A stretch of 64,000 nucleotides of DNA from Caenorhabditis remanei (lineage: Eukaryota; Nematoda; Chromadorea; Rhabditida; Rhabditidae). The translations under genes and the position numbers were made by a program. Location of the stretch: contig NC_071330.1 of the NCBI RefSeq assembly GCF_010183535.1, forward strand, positions 16,783,717 through 16,847,716, in the 5' to 3' direction. The notes under the pieces were generated by a model. The model was not told where the DNA came from. It saw nothing but the letters and a program-made list of their open reading frames with translations, and did no database searches. Positions 1 through 12,673 of the stretch are shown here, piece by piece; within the stretch, counting starts at the first letter, position 1; the number at the start of each line of letters is the position of its first letter.

Positions 1-1795
1 TTTTCAGCAGATCCCATAGCATTCTCTAGTAGAATCTTTGAATCTATGATATTCTTCATGGTCTGATTCAACATTTGGACATCAGCATCTTCCAGAATCT
101 TCCCATCTCTTCCCAACTCAATCACTGCTTTCAGATCCCCCCTATCATCACCAACTTCGCCCAGACAGGCCAGAAATGTTGAGTAGTTTAAGGAATTATA
201 ATAATTATCAATGACACCAAACGTGCTATTGATGTAATCCGCCAGTGCTGGAATACTATCCAAATAGTTTTGTATTATAGTCAGATCGCTTCGGAGTCGT
301 TCGAGAAATTGCATAATTGATGGGAAGATTAGTGTCTGGTTTATTTGTCTAACAACATCCGCTACAACTTCAGGTTTTGGTTTTGTGGCGTTCATTGCCC
401 GTGTAAAAATATTCTTGAGCTCTGACAAGTTCTTGAGATCCACGGTATACTCAAATTTGTGTCGGAAGCCAAGAAGTGCTCCGACATTACGGTTTAAGAG
501 ACTGATGTTACTGTAAATCTCCTCATTACCATTCGAATTAGGTATTGGTAGAGTTTCATTGGAATTGCAATGCAGAAGAGTTGTCATGGTAGTAACTAGT
601 TTCAAATTATCTGGCATGTCACTGATTTCCAAAAGTTTATGGATTATCGATTTGGTAGCAAGTTTTCCTGGCTTGTCACTAAGAAACGTCCAGTTTGACT
701 CGATAGATTTGAGGTTTGTACTTAACCCATCGAAATTTGAAAATACAAATTTCAAATTCTCCCTAACCACTTGTCTATCTTTGATATGTTTTCCAATCCA
801 ATCATCTTCAACATCACTCTTTAACTTATCCAAATCTTTAGCACCTTCAGGTAACCCGGCAGTATATTCATACCTTTGACGTCTTCGGATTAGATCTCTA
901 ATCGCTTTGATTTGTGGATGAGCAGTTAGTGTCTTCTCACGAGCCATATCGAAAGTCTTGAGGTTTTGACCAAGTTTTTTGAGAGATTCATCAGTGACAG
1001 GTACTGGAACTGATAGACTGGTTCTTAGATGACGCTCTTCGTCTAATATTTCGAGGAAGGTAGACTTTGATATGATTTCTAGAGCAAATTCGAATTCGGC
1101 AAGTGTTGCGTCTAGATTCTTTGCTATATTTTCCACCTCCTCCAAAGTTTGCGTATTTGCAGAACTAGTAATTATGTTGAATGCTAAATCAACTTTAGTG
1201 GCATCTACTCCATTAGACCATTCTCCATTAGAACTAAATCTTTGCAAAAATGCTTTCGGAAAATCTATGCTTCCTATGATATTAGTGATCCCCTGTTTTT
1301 TTGCTCTCAATCCAGTAGCCACCACTCCCAACTCCTTCTTATACTCATCCCTCCTCACCGAACTCTTAAGCTCCGCCCAATCAAACGAACTTCTTATAAA
1401 TTCCAAAAACGCCAATCGCTCCTCAATTGCAACCACCTCCGGGGAGCCATCCCATTTCCCACTCAACGATTGAATTTCAGAAATTGCAGCGTCTATTCCA
1501 GTAGAATTGAAGTCAATGAGATCTTTAGCTGATCCGATACGAAGAAGTTCAGAGATGACGTCAGCGGAAGGGATTGAACCATCGAGAAGAGCAATTTCAA
1601 GGGAGACACCATTGGAGAGACGCGCCAGTTTTTGGAGGTTTTCAATGAGAGTGTTGAGGTTGTCGTCTGGAAAAATTTGGGGTGTTCGGTAGAGCGCACT
1701 AGCTTACCTGTTGCACGACGAACTCGTGTGGGCTCACAGGGTGTCGAGATGAGCAATGATACAATTACAGTAACCGCGTGCCCAAAGACTATCAT
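1..1795 (-). CDS. WSN-domain membrane protein, 3' end cut by window edge
   Basis: Exon 1 runs 1795-1709 (donor at 1708/1707) and encodes a start Met plus a hydrophobic signal-peptide-like stretch ending in a basic RVRRATG motif. After a 41-nt intron, exon 2 starts at 1666 and stays open to position 1, so the gene continues beyond the window. The first 60 residues of exon 2 (LARLSNGVSLEIALLDGSIP and following) fit the WSN domain (PF02206), a nematode domain of unknown function. The rest is a long helical ectodomain. It is a tandem copy of the next gene, with near-identical sequence even in intron 1. One stretch, roughly 1140-1260, differs strongly from the copy. An intron-like acceptor just before the ATG suggests a spliced or trans-spliced 5' UTR. 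Known of the family: WSN proteins are usually predicted surface proteins. Role inferred: extracellular sensing. Confidence 0.8.
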
Positions 1796-2047
1796 ACTTT
1801 TTGAATCTGGAAAGAAAATGCTCAAGTAGCCGGAGGAAAAAGGTACTTACAGATAGTTTCAACCACTATTTATTTGGTGAAGAAGTTGTTTTAATATTGA
1901 AACTATCAGAAATGAATAGGAATGAATTGGATAATGGGGTAACCGGTAGAAGAGAGTTCACGTTTATTAAAAAGGAAAAATAATGAATAATTTGTTTCGA
2001 ATTAAATGTTTCTTAGAAATTTCTCCCTCCAATCCAGCACACGTCTA

Positions 2048-4710
2048 TTATTTGCCTTCACCTGTAAAAACAAGTTTAAAGTAATTGCTGAACGATGTTA
2101 CAACTCACTTTGGGAACTCTTCTCTGTCACCATCTCCTTCCTCGATTTTTCTTTGTTCTTTCCTGCGTTTTGATATTTGGAGCAGCCGATTTGAACAGTC
2201 ACAAATAGAAGAAGACACGACAGAATTAAAAATGTAACTATGGTGCATATTAGTAGTCTGGAAAAAACGAATTGGTGAAATATACAAGTTTGAAATACTT
2301 ACGTTTTTCCGGAAATTGATTCTGGCGTAATTTTCTGATTCCTTTCCACCACAAGTACTGATTCTTTAGGAGGTTGTGTATTATATAGAAACACTCTTGT
2401 TGATGGTTCTGCAGTCATCACTCTCACGTAATCCAAGAAAAACTGGTCCATGGCTGCGAGTGACTCAATCGCTTCACTGAATCCAAATTTCGCAAAGTTC
2501 AGATCCAGACCCTTTAGGATATCCAGTGCTTTTTGTTTCTCAGGTGATGTCTCATTCAAAGAAGAATCTTTGATAGTTTTCACAAACCCCGGAATCCTAT
2601 CAGCATGGTTCAAAATCATACCGAGACTTTTGAAATTCTTGAAATCCGTATTCTCGGACTCTCTTTTCCTTCGAGTTTCATTCAGTGTCGCCAGGAAGTT
2701 ATCGATACGATAGAAGGTTTTCTGAAGACCAGGAATATTCATTGGTCGCCCGAACAGTGGCTTCAGGTTTTCATTTTGCTCATAGGCCACCTTAATTGCG
2801 ACTAATCCTTGCACAGCCATCCCCAAATTCCTCGAAATTTTCTCTGCATTTGGAAGAGACTCTTTTAATGCCAACGGTTCCCTAGTTTTGACTTTATTTA
2901 TCTTTTCAGCAGACCTTATTGTGTTTCCTAGAAGAATCTTTGAATCAATTATATTTTTCATAACCAAACTCAGTTTTTCGACATTCGATTCTTCTAGAAT
3001 CTTCTTCCTCCCCAATTCAATAACTCTTGTCAAATCCGCACTATTCTCTCCAACCTCGTCTAAGCAGTTCAGAAAACTCGTGTAGTTTAATGAAGTGAAA
3101 TAATTATTGATTACACTAAAAGTACCAGTGATTTCTTCAGCCAATGCTGGTATATTATCCAAGTGCTCTCCAATACGGGACAGATCGTCACGGAGCCGTA
3201 TAAGCTTTTCCATTACTGAAGAGAAGCTATCTGACTCAATTATTTGTTTCACCACATCCGGTACAACGTCAACTTTTGGTTTTGTTGAGGACATAGCTTG
3301 TGTGAAGATATTCTTGAGTGCTGACAAGTCTTTGAGATCTGTGCTATAATTAAATCTCTGTTGGAAGTCAAGAAAAGTGACGATATCGCGGTTTAGGTTA
3401 TTGATTTTCGTGATTATATCATCGAAGCCATTTGTATTATTAGGCATTGGTAAAATTTTTGTGGAATCGCAATGCTCAAGAACTGCTATGGTAGCCACTA
3501 GTTTCACATTATCTGAAATGTCACTGATTTCCAGAAGTTTATGGATTACCGATTTAGTAGCCAGTTTTCTAGGTTGATCACTTAGAAACGTCCAATTTGA
3601 TTCAATAGACTTGAGGTTTGTGCTCATCTCATCAAAAAACGAAAATGCAAACTTCAAACCTTCACTGACCACTCTCTTATCTTTGATATGCTTCCCGATC
3701 CAATCATCTTCAACATCACTCTTCAACATGTCCAAATCTTTAGCACCTTCAGGTAGACCAGCAGTGTATTCATACCTTCGACGTCTTTGGATCAAATCTC
3801 TAATGATTTTGATTTGTGGGTGAGCAGTTACTGTATTCTCTCGAACCATATTGAAAGTCTTGAGGTTTTGACCAAGTTTCTTGATAGATTCATCATTAAA
3901 CGGTACCGAAATTGATAGATTCATTCTAAGATTACGTTCTAGGTCTATCACATTGAGGAAGGTAGACTTTGATATGATTTCCCGAGCAAATTCAAATTCA
4001 GAAAGTGTTGCGTTTAGGTTCTTGGCAATATCTTCCACGTTTCCTAACAAGAAAGACAGATTGGATATTTGAGTGGTTGCATACTGTATCTCTATTGGGT
4101 TTGTAACTTTTATCCATTTTTTGTTGATGAGACCTTGCAATGATCCTTTTGCTTCATCTATCTTTCCAATAATACTACTGATCCCATGTTTTTTTGATCT
4201 CAATCCAGTAGCCACCACACCCAACTCCTTCTTATACTCATCCTTCCTCACCGAACTCTTAAGCTCCGCCCAATCAAACGAACTCCTTATCGATTCCAAA
4301 AACACCAATCGATCCTCTAGAGCAAACACTTCCGGAGAGCCATCCCATTTCCCTCTCAACGATTGAATTTCAGAAATTGCAGCGTCTATTCCAGTAGAAT
4401 TGAAGTCAATGAGATCTTTAGCTGATCCGATATGAAGAAGTTCTGAGATGACGTCAGCGGAGGGGATGGAACCATCGAGAAGACCGATTTCTAGGGAGAC
4501 ACCATTCGTGAGACGCGCCAGTTTTTGGAGATTGTCAATGAGAGTGTTGAAGTTGTCGTCTGGAAAAATTTGGGGTGTTCGGTAGAGCGCATTTGCAGCT
4601 TATGTACCTGTTGCACGACGAACATGGATATTTGGGAGGGGCTCACTATCAGAGGAAACGAGCAACGATACAATCAGAATTAAAGTAACCGCGTGCCCAG
4701 AGACTATCAT
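2048..4710 (-). CDS. WSN-domain single-pass membrane protein with short tail
   Basis: Four exons: 4710-4608, 4559-2303, 2257-2109, 2061-2048; the total of 2523 nt gives 840 residues with all phases matching. Residues 1-35 hold a signal peptide and a basic RRATG cleavage-like motif. The WSN domain (LARLTNGVSLEIGLLDGSIP) follows at about 40-105, then a roughly 650-residue helical ectodomain rich in Asn-linked glycosylation sequons. A transmembrane segment (TLLICTIVTFLILSCLLLFV) lies in exon 3, followed by a cytoplasmic tail of about 30 charged residues. There is no phosphatase or kinase domain, unlike the WSN gene at 41846-46930, so this looks like a receptor without an enzyme or a decoy. It is the upstream member of a tandem pair. 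The final exon codes for only four residues and the stop. WSN assignment is by motif; function is unknown. Confidence 0.82.
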
Positions 4711-5424
4711 ATTTTTTGAATCTGGAAAAATAGATAATTGTGTTTTTTTCTTGGGTTTTTTTTCAAAGCCAGGGAAAAAGACTCACAGGTAGTTTTAACT
4801 ACTTTTTATTTAGTGAAGAAGTTGTTATAATATTAATTTTAGCAGAAATGAATAAAAAAGTGTGGGAAATGAATAATAGGGGCATAGGATAGGGAATAGA
4901 GAAAGTTCACGTAAATGAGAAAATTCATTTCGCAGTTTTCTGGTTTCAAATGTCATTTTAACAGCCAGGTAATCATAGTGTAAATTAGATAATTGAATTT
5001 TAAAGCTATTTTTTTTCGGCTCAAAAAATGCCATTCTACGTCCAAAATTCAGTTTCGCATCGTATAACACTAATTTTTGAGCAAAATGTTTGAGAGATAC
5101 ATTCAAAATGAGCAAAATCTTGAACGTTCATAGTTGTCATTCAATTTTTGAAATTGGGATTTACCCGAAAATGTTTATAATTTATGATTTTTTTGATGAA
5201 AAATTGATGCTTTCGATCGATTTTTGTCGATTTTCAGTCATTTTTCAGTCATTCTTATTGAATTTCCTGCCAAACTGTGAAGTAGAATGATGGAATACAC
5301 TTAGTTTGAGAAATCTCATATTTATTTTACGACACAGAGGAATAAAAAGTTGAATCTTGAGAACAACAAAATAAAACAAATATTTAAATTATATCAACGA
5401 ATGTTGTCAGCAAGAGTCCCATTG
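4711..5424. other. Spacer between WSN gene and RING gene
   Basis: AT-rich spacer. An acceptor (TTTTTCCAG) about 10 nt before the WSN start codon and a donor-like CCTGTGAGT near 4785 suggest a 5' UTR exon. No coding sequence was recognised in the remainder. Confidence 0.5.
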
Positions 5425-8400
5425 CTATCCCTGTTTTACCGCCTTGATATTCATGAAGGGCTCCTTGCAATACATGCAGGCTGTGCTAGTCGTATTGTTT
5501 GTATACCACTCCTTCGCGCACTGCAATTATATAGTTATATCGTATTAAAACAATGCTAACTACCGTACCTTGAAATGCATAAGTTTTTTGCATTTGGCAT
5601 GTCCACAATGAACCGTTTTTTCGGTGGGTGCCGGTCGCACAAAACATAAATGACACTCATAGTCCTCCACTAGAGCTTTCGAGTGGCCAGTATGATCACG
5701 GTAGGCCTTGTAGAGTTTCTCAGATATGGCAGGCTCTGTGGGGAGGGGGATGAGCGGTCGGGTGCCCAGGAATTTCTGAAATTATATTAAATCAAATCTA
5801 GTAAATTTAAGAATTTTACCTTCAAATTGAAGATATTTTGGAGCAATACTTTGAGATATTCATCGTACGACTTCATGAATATATCCATTTCTTCATCAAC
5901 CATTTTTTTGATGTCCGGGTCATCCGATTCGGTGGTCAAGACATTTGCCATTTTCATGGCTTGTGTTCTGAGTAGTCTTTCCTCAAAATCATCCTTTTTC
6001 TTTATCAATTCTTCGAGTCTTATCTTGTAGTTAGATGGTCCAGAGGTAGATGGTTGAAATTGGAGGGAAGCAAATGCTTCCTCCAGAATTTGATTTTTCT
6101 CTTCTAGAGAGTTTGCACGCTGTTTCTCGCTGAAATTGAAATGGATAAGTTGACAACGAGTTAGCAAAACAACAACTCACCTCTTCAACTCCTCCCGTAA
6201 CTTCATCTCCTTCTCCTTCTTCTTCTGAAGTGTTTCATTTGCTTCTTCTAATTCCTGCATCATCTTCTCGCTCTTCTCCTTCAGCTTCTCCATCTCCTTT
6301 TTCATCTTTTTCATCTCCTTCTCCACTTCTTCCGTTCTCTTCGCCTTTGTTTCATACTCCTTCGCCTTCTTCTCCGCTGATTTTTGAGCTTTTTGAGCCT
6401 CTGAGCAATGTTCTCCAGCTGTAAAGCACTTGTCTCTCCAGTACTTCGCATCATTGAGATGTTCGATGGGAGTGGCTTCATTCGAAGAAAGATGCGGGGC
6501 TTTAGAAGTTTTAGCGACTACAGTAGGCTTCTTGGCAGGTGGTACTTCAGGAATCGTCGCGGGGAGCTTGGGTTTAGAGGCTTCTGGAGCTTTTTGAGGC
6601 GGAGTCTCAGGTTCAGGTCTTTCAGAGAGCGGCTTGCAACAGGCGCCGCAGTGAGTATGCTTGGATTCGTCGGAATCTTCAGAATCTTCAGAATATTTTC
6701 CAGAAGATTCTCCAGAAGTTTCAGAATCCTTCTTAATCCATTTCTCCACCCATTCCTTGTGGACATGGATATCCAATTTTTCGCAATTCACCTGCGCTTT
6801 GACACACATTCTCTCTGCCAGAATCCGTTGTTGGTTAGACTTCTGATCTTTGTAGAATGTCATAATCCACCCAAACACCAAATGATACCAGTGGACTGGC
6901 AGATTGACAATTGTGGACGAGGAATCAGTGACAGGGAGACTGTAAGCCATGCAGTTGAGAGCAATGACAGGCATGTCCACCTTTTGGTTGATGTCTTGAC
7001 CTTTCTCGAAGCAATTCGGGACGTTTTTAGAGAGTTTTTGATAGATTTCATCGTTTTGTAGTTTTTGGATGTTCTGGTCGACGTGTTGTTGGGAAATGAA
7101 GTAGGCCTGGAATAAAAGTGTTTTTTTTAATTTAGTAAAAGGTTAGCAGTCTCTACGGTCTTTTGACGTATTCAGAAGCGCCCGGAACGCGTTTTCAATC
7201 CGAAAAAAGTAAAAAACTGAAATTCTGGAGCGCCTTAGGCGCGTTTTTGTGGTGAAAAAAGTCAAAGACGCGTTTTTGAGTGAATCTTTTTCTAATTCGA
7301 AATCTCGGGCACCCGAGACGCGTTTTTCGTCTAAAAATGCTAAAAAAACTGGGACGCCTTTGCACGTTTTCAAGCCAAAAAAAGATAAAAAATTTAACAT
7401 CTGGGGCGCCTTGGACGCGTTTTTGAGCGGAAAACCCGAAAAATGCCGTTTTTTGAGGTAGTCTGGAAAAAACTCACATTATCAGTGTTTTCATATTCTT
7501 CCATCACTTCGAAATACTTTTCCTTAAACAACTTAATATTTTCGGTACCCAGATCCTCTTCGGCTTTGATCCAATTGATTCCAATTACTACTTGTTGGAA
7601 TGTAGAGAATATTGCCTGTTTCACATTCATCACAATTTCTCCATCTGGACCAAGAGTCCGAATAGGAGCAAAAAATTCGATTTCACTTCTTCCGGTAGTT
7701 AGATCACGATAGACATCGGGCATAGCCTGAATTATTTGGCATGGCTCATTTAATTAACAAAAATTAATTAGTGATAAGTGAAAACTCACCACAAATTTAC
7801 TCATATCAATGTTAAACGCGCTCATCAGCCGAGAGAACCGGTTGAGAGTGACAGTTGCATAAATGTTATTTCTTTTTTCCTGATTGTGCTCGTCCAGGAA
7901 AACTGAAACGAATAATTTGTACTGAGAGAGGTCCACATTGTATATAAAAAAAACTCACGACAAAGACGAGCATTGGTATTTTTGTCAATGTAGCATTCGA
8001 TCATATCATAAACGTCTTCTGTGAAGAATAGATTGTCCTCCTTCTCCCGATTTTCTGATTTGAAAATACGAATTGGTACTTGTTTGATGTTGTAGGATTT
8101 CTGGAAATTAAAAAACATTGAGTACCGTACCGTAAAAACCGATGTATTTCGCTATTAAGAAAACGTAACAAAAAGTAGTAAAAAAGTATATTTCTAGAAT
8201 ATTTCTAACTCGGGAATGGTTCAAACTTTCAGCGAAAAACCATTACGAAATAGTGGCAAATTTTACGCTGATTCCAATTCTGTAATCAATTTTTGCAACG
8301 GGAGTTTGCTCTCAGCATTTTCTGTAGTATTCAATTTCTACCGATTTTGTACGAATTCCAGCTCTACATCTAGCTTTTTCAAAGTTTTCAGTCGATTCGC

Positions 8401-11400
8401 CATTGAAAAATGTAATTTTTCATTTCAACACCTCTGAGATCGCTCAATTTTTCATCCAAAACCAATTTTTTTTCCGTTTCAACGTGAAATGGCTCTAATA
8501 CAGCGGAGTTCAGTTCAAAAACTAGCTGAACATTCTCTGTTTCCACCCAAGTTGAAATTACAGAGTCCTGAAAACTCTTCACTGACTTCCATTGCGAAAA
8601 CTGATTACAGATTCGGAATCAGCGTTAAATTTGCTGCCTATTGCAGATAACTATTGCAGATTTTCTGAAATTCAAAAACCCTACCACATATGTGCGAAGA
8701 TCGGTCAAGTATTGACTCTTCAGTGGCCTTCCCATATCACGTTTTTCCATCAAAAAGTATTTCACGTTGTGTCTCTTCCTATATTCCAACGGCACATGGT
8801 GAAAGTTGGATTCGTAATCTTTTCCACGTTCTTTTTGACTCCAATCTTCGTGATAACCCAGTTGATGACACAAAGATTTTTCTTTCACAACTTTCACTGG
8901 CTCTGGCTCATCGACCTCCACAACAGTAAGCTCCCCGAATTTGGTTGAGACGTCGTGAGCTTCGATCCTTTGTCCTTTATTGTTACGAATATAGTTATTC
9001 ATGACGCATTGCGCTATTTCTGGTATTTGAGATTGTTTCTGTTGGGCAGGTTTTTGTGCGGGTTTAAGAGGTTTTCCTTTTTTTAGGGCTTTCTTTCTCA
9101 GAACTTCCAATCGTCGCTTTTCAGCTTCATCTGCCTTCTTTTGGAAATCTGAAATAATAGAACTTGAGTTTTAGTTAAAAATGAGCAACATGGGTCACGT
9201 TAACACTAATCAATATTTTTGTAGCTGACCACTTTTTTGTACGGACTCTTCCTAGCAAGTTATATATATTGGCAAAGTGCAAAATAGTGAGATTTGTAGC
9301 TGCCGGTGTATAACTTGCTAGGGACCGTCTGTACAAAGAGTTGTCAATTACAAAAATGATGCACTAAATTTAAAAAAAAACTGGCCTAAATTTAAAATCT
9401 CATCTACCTAACTTTATATTAATGTAACGTGTCAGTGACTTGTTCCTCTTCGTTTCAAATAAATAAATATAATTAAACTAAATTAATTCATAAATAATTA
9501 AATCGGTTGACAATCACTAGCGCTGCAGAAACTACAGTAACCTGACTCTTGACTACGAAAACTACAGTAACTCGACTACTGGGTACTGTAGATAAGAAAG
9601 CTAGACAGAAACTCTTGTCACGTTGAATTCGATTATGAAATGAAATTTCTGTCTGGAGCGAAAATAAGTAATTTTTGACGGTTTAAAGAATTTTTGTCGA
9701 AAATTTTAAAATGTATTTAACTTTTTTATTTTACATTGACATTGGGTAGACTTTTGATAGAAAATAATGACAGTAACCTAAATTTTCAGACAAAGTTATT
9801 TTTTACTGTCTTAGTACGATTGAGAAATGATTTTGTCGAGAAAACCTCAGATTTTGAAAAAATTGTAAGACCGAATGCTCAAAATCTAACCGGGCTTATA
9901 CTCATTACTAAGGTTTTGTCGTGCCGATCCCGGAAACTTAACTAATTTTGCATTTCGATCAAATTACAACAAGTTATTACAAGACTCCACTGGTTTTTAG
10001 CTCCAAATAAAGCTAATTCAAATTTCCCGCCAAAGAAATTCACAACTTACGCGACACTGCCACAACACTGTTCTCCTCTTCTTCTCCACCTCCACTTTCC
10101 TCATTTTCAGTGTTTTTCGAAAAATGAGCCACCAAGAACTCCTCCACTTCAACCCATCTCTCTATCGGCGCCACGTACTTTAAGCATCTCGTCATCACAT
10201 TCCTCACCGCTTCTTGATTTGCGTTGAATCTCAAAAACTGCTTGGCAAATCCAATTTTAATTCCCAAATATCCCATCCATGCAGGTATCTCCTTCGCGTT
10301 TTCGGGTAAGCCTAGTGGTCGAAGATCAACTTTTGGTAGTTTCCGTTTCTTCAAAATATCCTGGTACTGCTTGAATGTGATCGTCTGGTCTCCTTGAGCA
10401 ATTCCAAAGAGTTCTTTTGATTCTGTTTTTGTAAAGTTCCGACTTTCAGCGATTGCCTTGTAGACAACCGAAGTGCTTTCGTCTATCTGTTCCTTGGAAA
10501 CCATAACGTTCTAAAATAGCAAATATTTCAAAATGAATTATTCTGAATTTCCCCACCTCACTCATCTCAAAGAACTTCTCCATAACACTCATTATCATTT
10601 CATTCCACTTCCTTGTGTCACTATCCTCCACAGACCAATCCACTTGAGATGCCCAGAATGTGAACAGGTTATAAATGAATAGTGATGGATAGTAGGTTGT
10701 CTCTCCTATCAGTGTGCGGAATGAAATCACACCGTCGCTATAACTTAAATGTAGAGCGTGGTTCCCTTCGAAATCGAGATCAGGGACGATCTGAAAGTTT
10801 AGATACGATTTTTTAGCTGAGTCGATTTTGGTCTGAAAAGGTTATCTGTTAAGTTTGGAGGTATGGAAAATGATTAAAAAAAATATATATATATATATAT
10901 ATATATAATTGAAAATCTGAAAAAAAAAGCTGATTTCAAATGTATATATATATATATATACATATATTCAATTTTTGCCCTTGAAACCTGATAATTGAGA
11001 AAAACAAGGTAATAACCAAACTTTGACCTCGTTTTTCTTGAATACCATAGCTCAAATACAAAAACTGTATATATGTACACTTAGAATTAGTGTGTTTTCA
11101 GTTTTCCAATGATATATGCCATGTCCCATACCTCAAAACTAAACCCCTGACAGAAATGATTGGCTTTGAGAAGGTTTCATGGTGCTCACGGTAGTTCTAA
11201 ATCCTCAAAATTTTCAGCCAATTTTCAGTAAATTATCAAACAAATCTAGAGTTTTATTTTTGTAGTTAACAACTTTTTAGTACGGTAATTACCAAGAGAG
11301 TTATGAATTGGCAAAGCCTCCAATCTGTTTTGTGAGGTTTTAAGGAGCCAGATTTGATTTAGCTAAAACTTTTTAGGGATCGCCCGTAAAAAAGTTGAAA

Positions 11401-12673
11401 ACTAGAAAAATGCTCTACTTATGATCTACCGTTTTCAATAATAATTAATATCACGGGACAGTTTAGAAGACTGTGATATATTCTCTAAGCTCGTAATTTT
11501 TAACTGTATACGGTAAGCGTCGGAATTGTTTTGGAGCTGTTACTTAATTCTACTGTTTCCTATTAAAACTTTATGATTTTAAAAGTTTTTAATGAAGATT
11601 CCCGCAATTTCCGCAAAATGGTGGTTATCTTTGCTCAGGAGCATATGAAAATCCGATTTTCAAAATTCCTATTGTTCATTCCCCGAAACCCAAACAACTC
11701 ACCGTCACCAAACTCTTATCCAACCCAAATCTCTCAAAAACCGTCTCCAATTCTCCTCTTCCCATCGTCTTCAAGTTCTCGCCTCCTTCAACAGCGCCTC
11801 CCATTAGTTTCAAGATCTCTGCAAAAATTGAAGTTATGTTCCGGTAAAAGTCAATCTTGTTTTCAAAATCTCACCATTGACTTCAACATGCATATTCTGT
11901 TGATTGAGAGCTGCTTCCGCGACTTCGGCGACTTCTTTTATGAAGAATCTCACTTCTTTCTTCCCAGCAACTGGTGGTGGCAGACAACGAATGTAGAGTT
12001 TCTTATTGGGATTCTCTTTCTGAAATTCAATTTTTTGAATTTAAACAGTTTCAACAAAGCTTACCATCAACGCGAGAAGACTATCGGAATTGCCATCCGA
12101 TCCAGTGCGAATTCCTGCTAGATCTTTCCCATCAAAGATGAAATATGACCTTTTTGAGTCATCGCCCTGCAGCTGACGACTCGAAAAAAGAATTTGTCCG
12201 TTGTCGAAGCGCCCTATGTATGTTTCCTATAATTATTTTATGTATTACAGAAACCCAGACCGGAATAGAACCACCCGAACTGTGTAGAGGAGAAATATAT
12301 GAAAATTTGACTGAAAATTACAGAAAAAGCAAAAATCGAACTAAAATCAATGAAAATTGCTCTAATTCGGCTGGAAATAGGCTAAATTAAACTTTTATTA
12401 ATCTATTTTTATGTTTTTATGACAAAAATAGGCTGTTCGTGGTGAAATTCTGTTTCGGCCATAAAATCGATATTTTTCAAATGGAAATGTCAATTTTTCT
12501 ACCAGAAAATCTGATTTTCCATTGCCGGCAGACAAAAAAAATAAACTCACATTGTGTTTGACCAGTTCGAACTCGGATGATTTGATCTCTTTGAATTGTG
12601 TCACGTTATTCGGCAATTTCCTGGCTGCTACAGCTTTCGAACGTTCTATGTCATCACTTGCTGGTGTTGACAT
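5425..12673 (-). CDS. Two-module, coiled-coil, RING-type zinc-finger protein
   Basis: Fourteen exons: 12673-12551, about 12211-12065, 12019-11875, 11818-11703, 10832-10557, 10510-10051, 9148-8685, 8100-7959, 7902-7790, 7726-7478, 7106-6181, 6129-5820, 5775-5569, 5520-5425; about 1,260 residues. Exons 2-6 and 7-11 encode two copies of one unrecognised module: YF(I/L) motif, an IR segment (KKLYIRCLPP in copy 1), a DxSKxV-type segment, then a WI/W-containing helix ending near FFEMSE or VMEEY. A Pro/Lys linker, a long Glu/Lys coiled coil (exons 11-12) and a C-terminal zinc finger follow. The finger reads C-x2-C-x12-C-x-H-x2-C-x4-H-x2-C-x12-C-x2-C, a RING-H2 layout with a small insertion, so E3 ubiquitin ligase activity is inferred. 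Exons 3 onward join in frame. The exon 1/2 join needs a weak donor (see findings). Closest relative here is the gene at 14102-18054. Confidence 0.75.
7107..7477. repeat. GACGCGTTTTT tandem repeat filling an intron
   Basis: This intron of the two-module RING gene consists largely of about four degenerate units carrying GACGCGTTTTT or GCGCCTTGGACGCG. The same motif occurs near 47400-47570, 54350-54530, 56200-56480, 60370-60570 and 62640-62880. Confidence 0.6.
8225..8640. repeat. Hairpin MITE-like repeat in RING gene intron
   Basis: Imperfect inverted repeat. The left arm has ACGCTGATTCCAATTCTGTA and the right arm TACAGATTCGGAATCAGCGT, with further pairing to about 8225 and 8640. It lies within the intron between exons 7 and 8. 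The GCTGATTCC motif is shared with palindromes at 20290 and 21410. Confidence 0.55.
9195..9365. repeat. Hairpin repeat of the TTTGTAGTTGACAAC family
   Basis: Inverted repeat in a large intron. Arms carry TTTTTGTAG.TGACCAC..TTTTTGTAC and the complement, joined by a segment with TAGCAAGTTATA. Related copies are at 11255-11410, 48610-48760, 52475-52680, 57470-57660 and 63240-63420. Confidence 0.55.
10884..10970. repeat. TA microsatellite, two blocks
   Basis: Two blocks of TATATA repeats in the intron between exons 4 and 5 of the two-module RING gene. They border a diverged copy (to about 11160) of the palindrome seen intact at 21410-21785. Confidence 0.85.
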
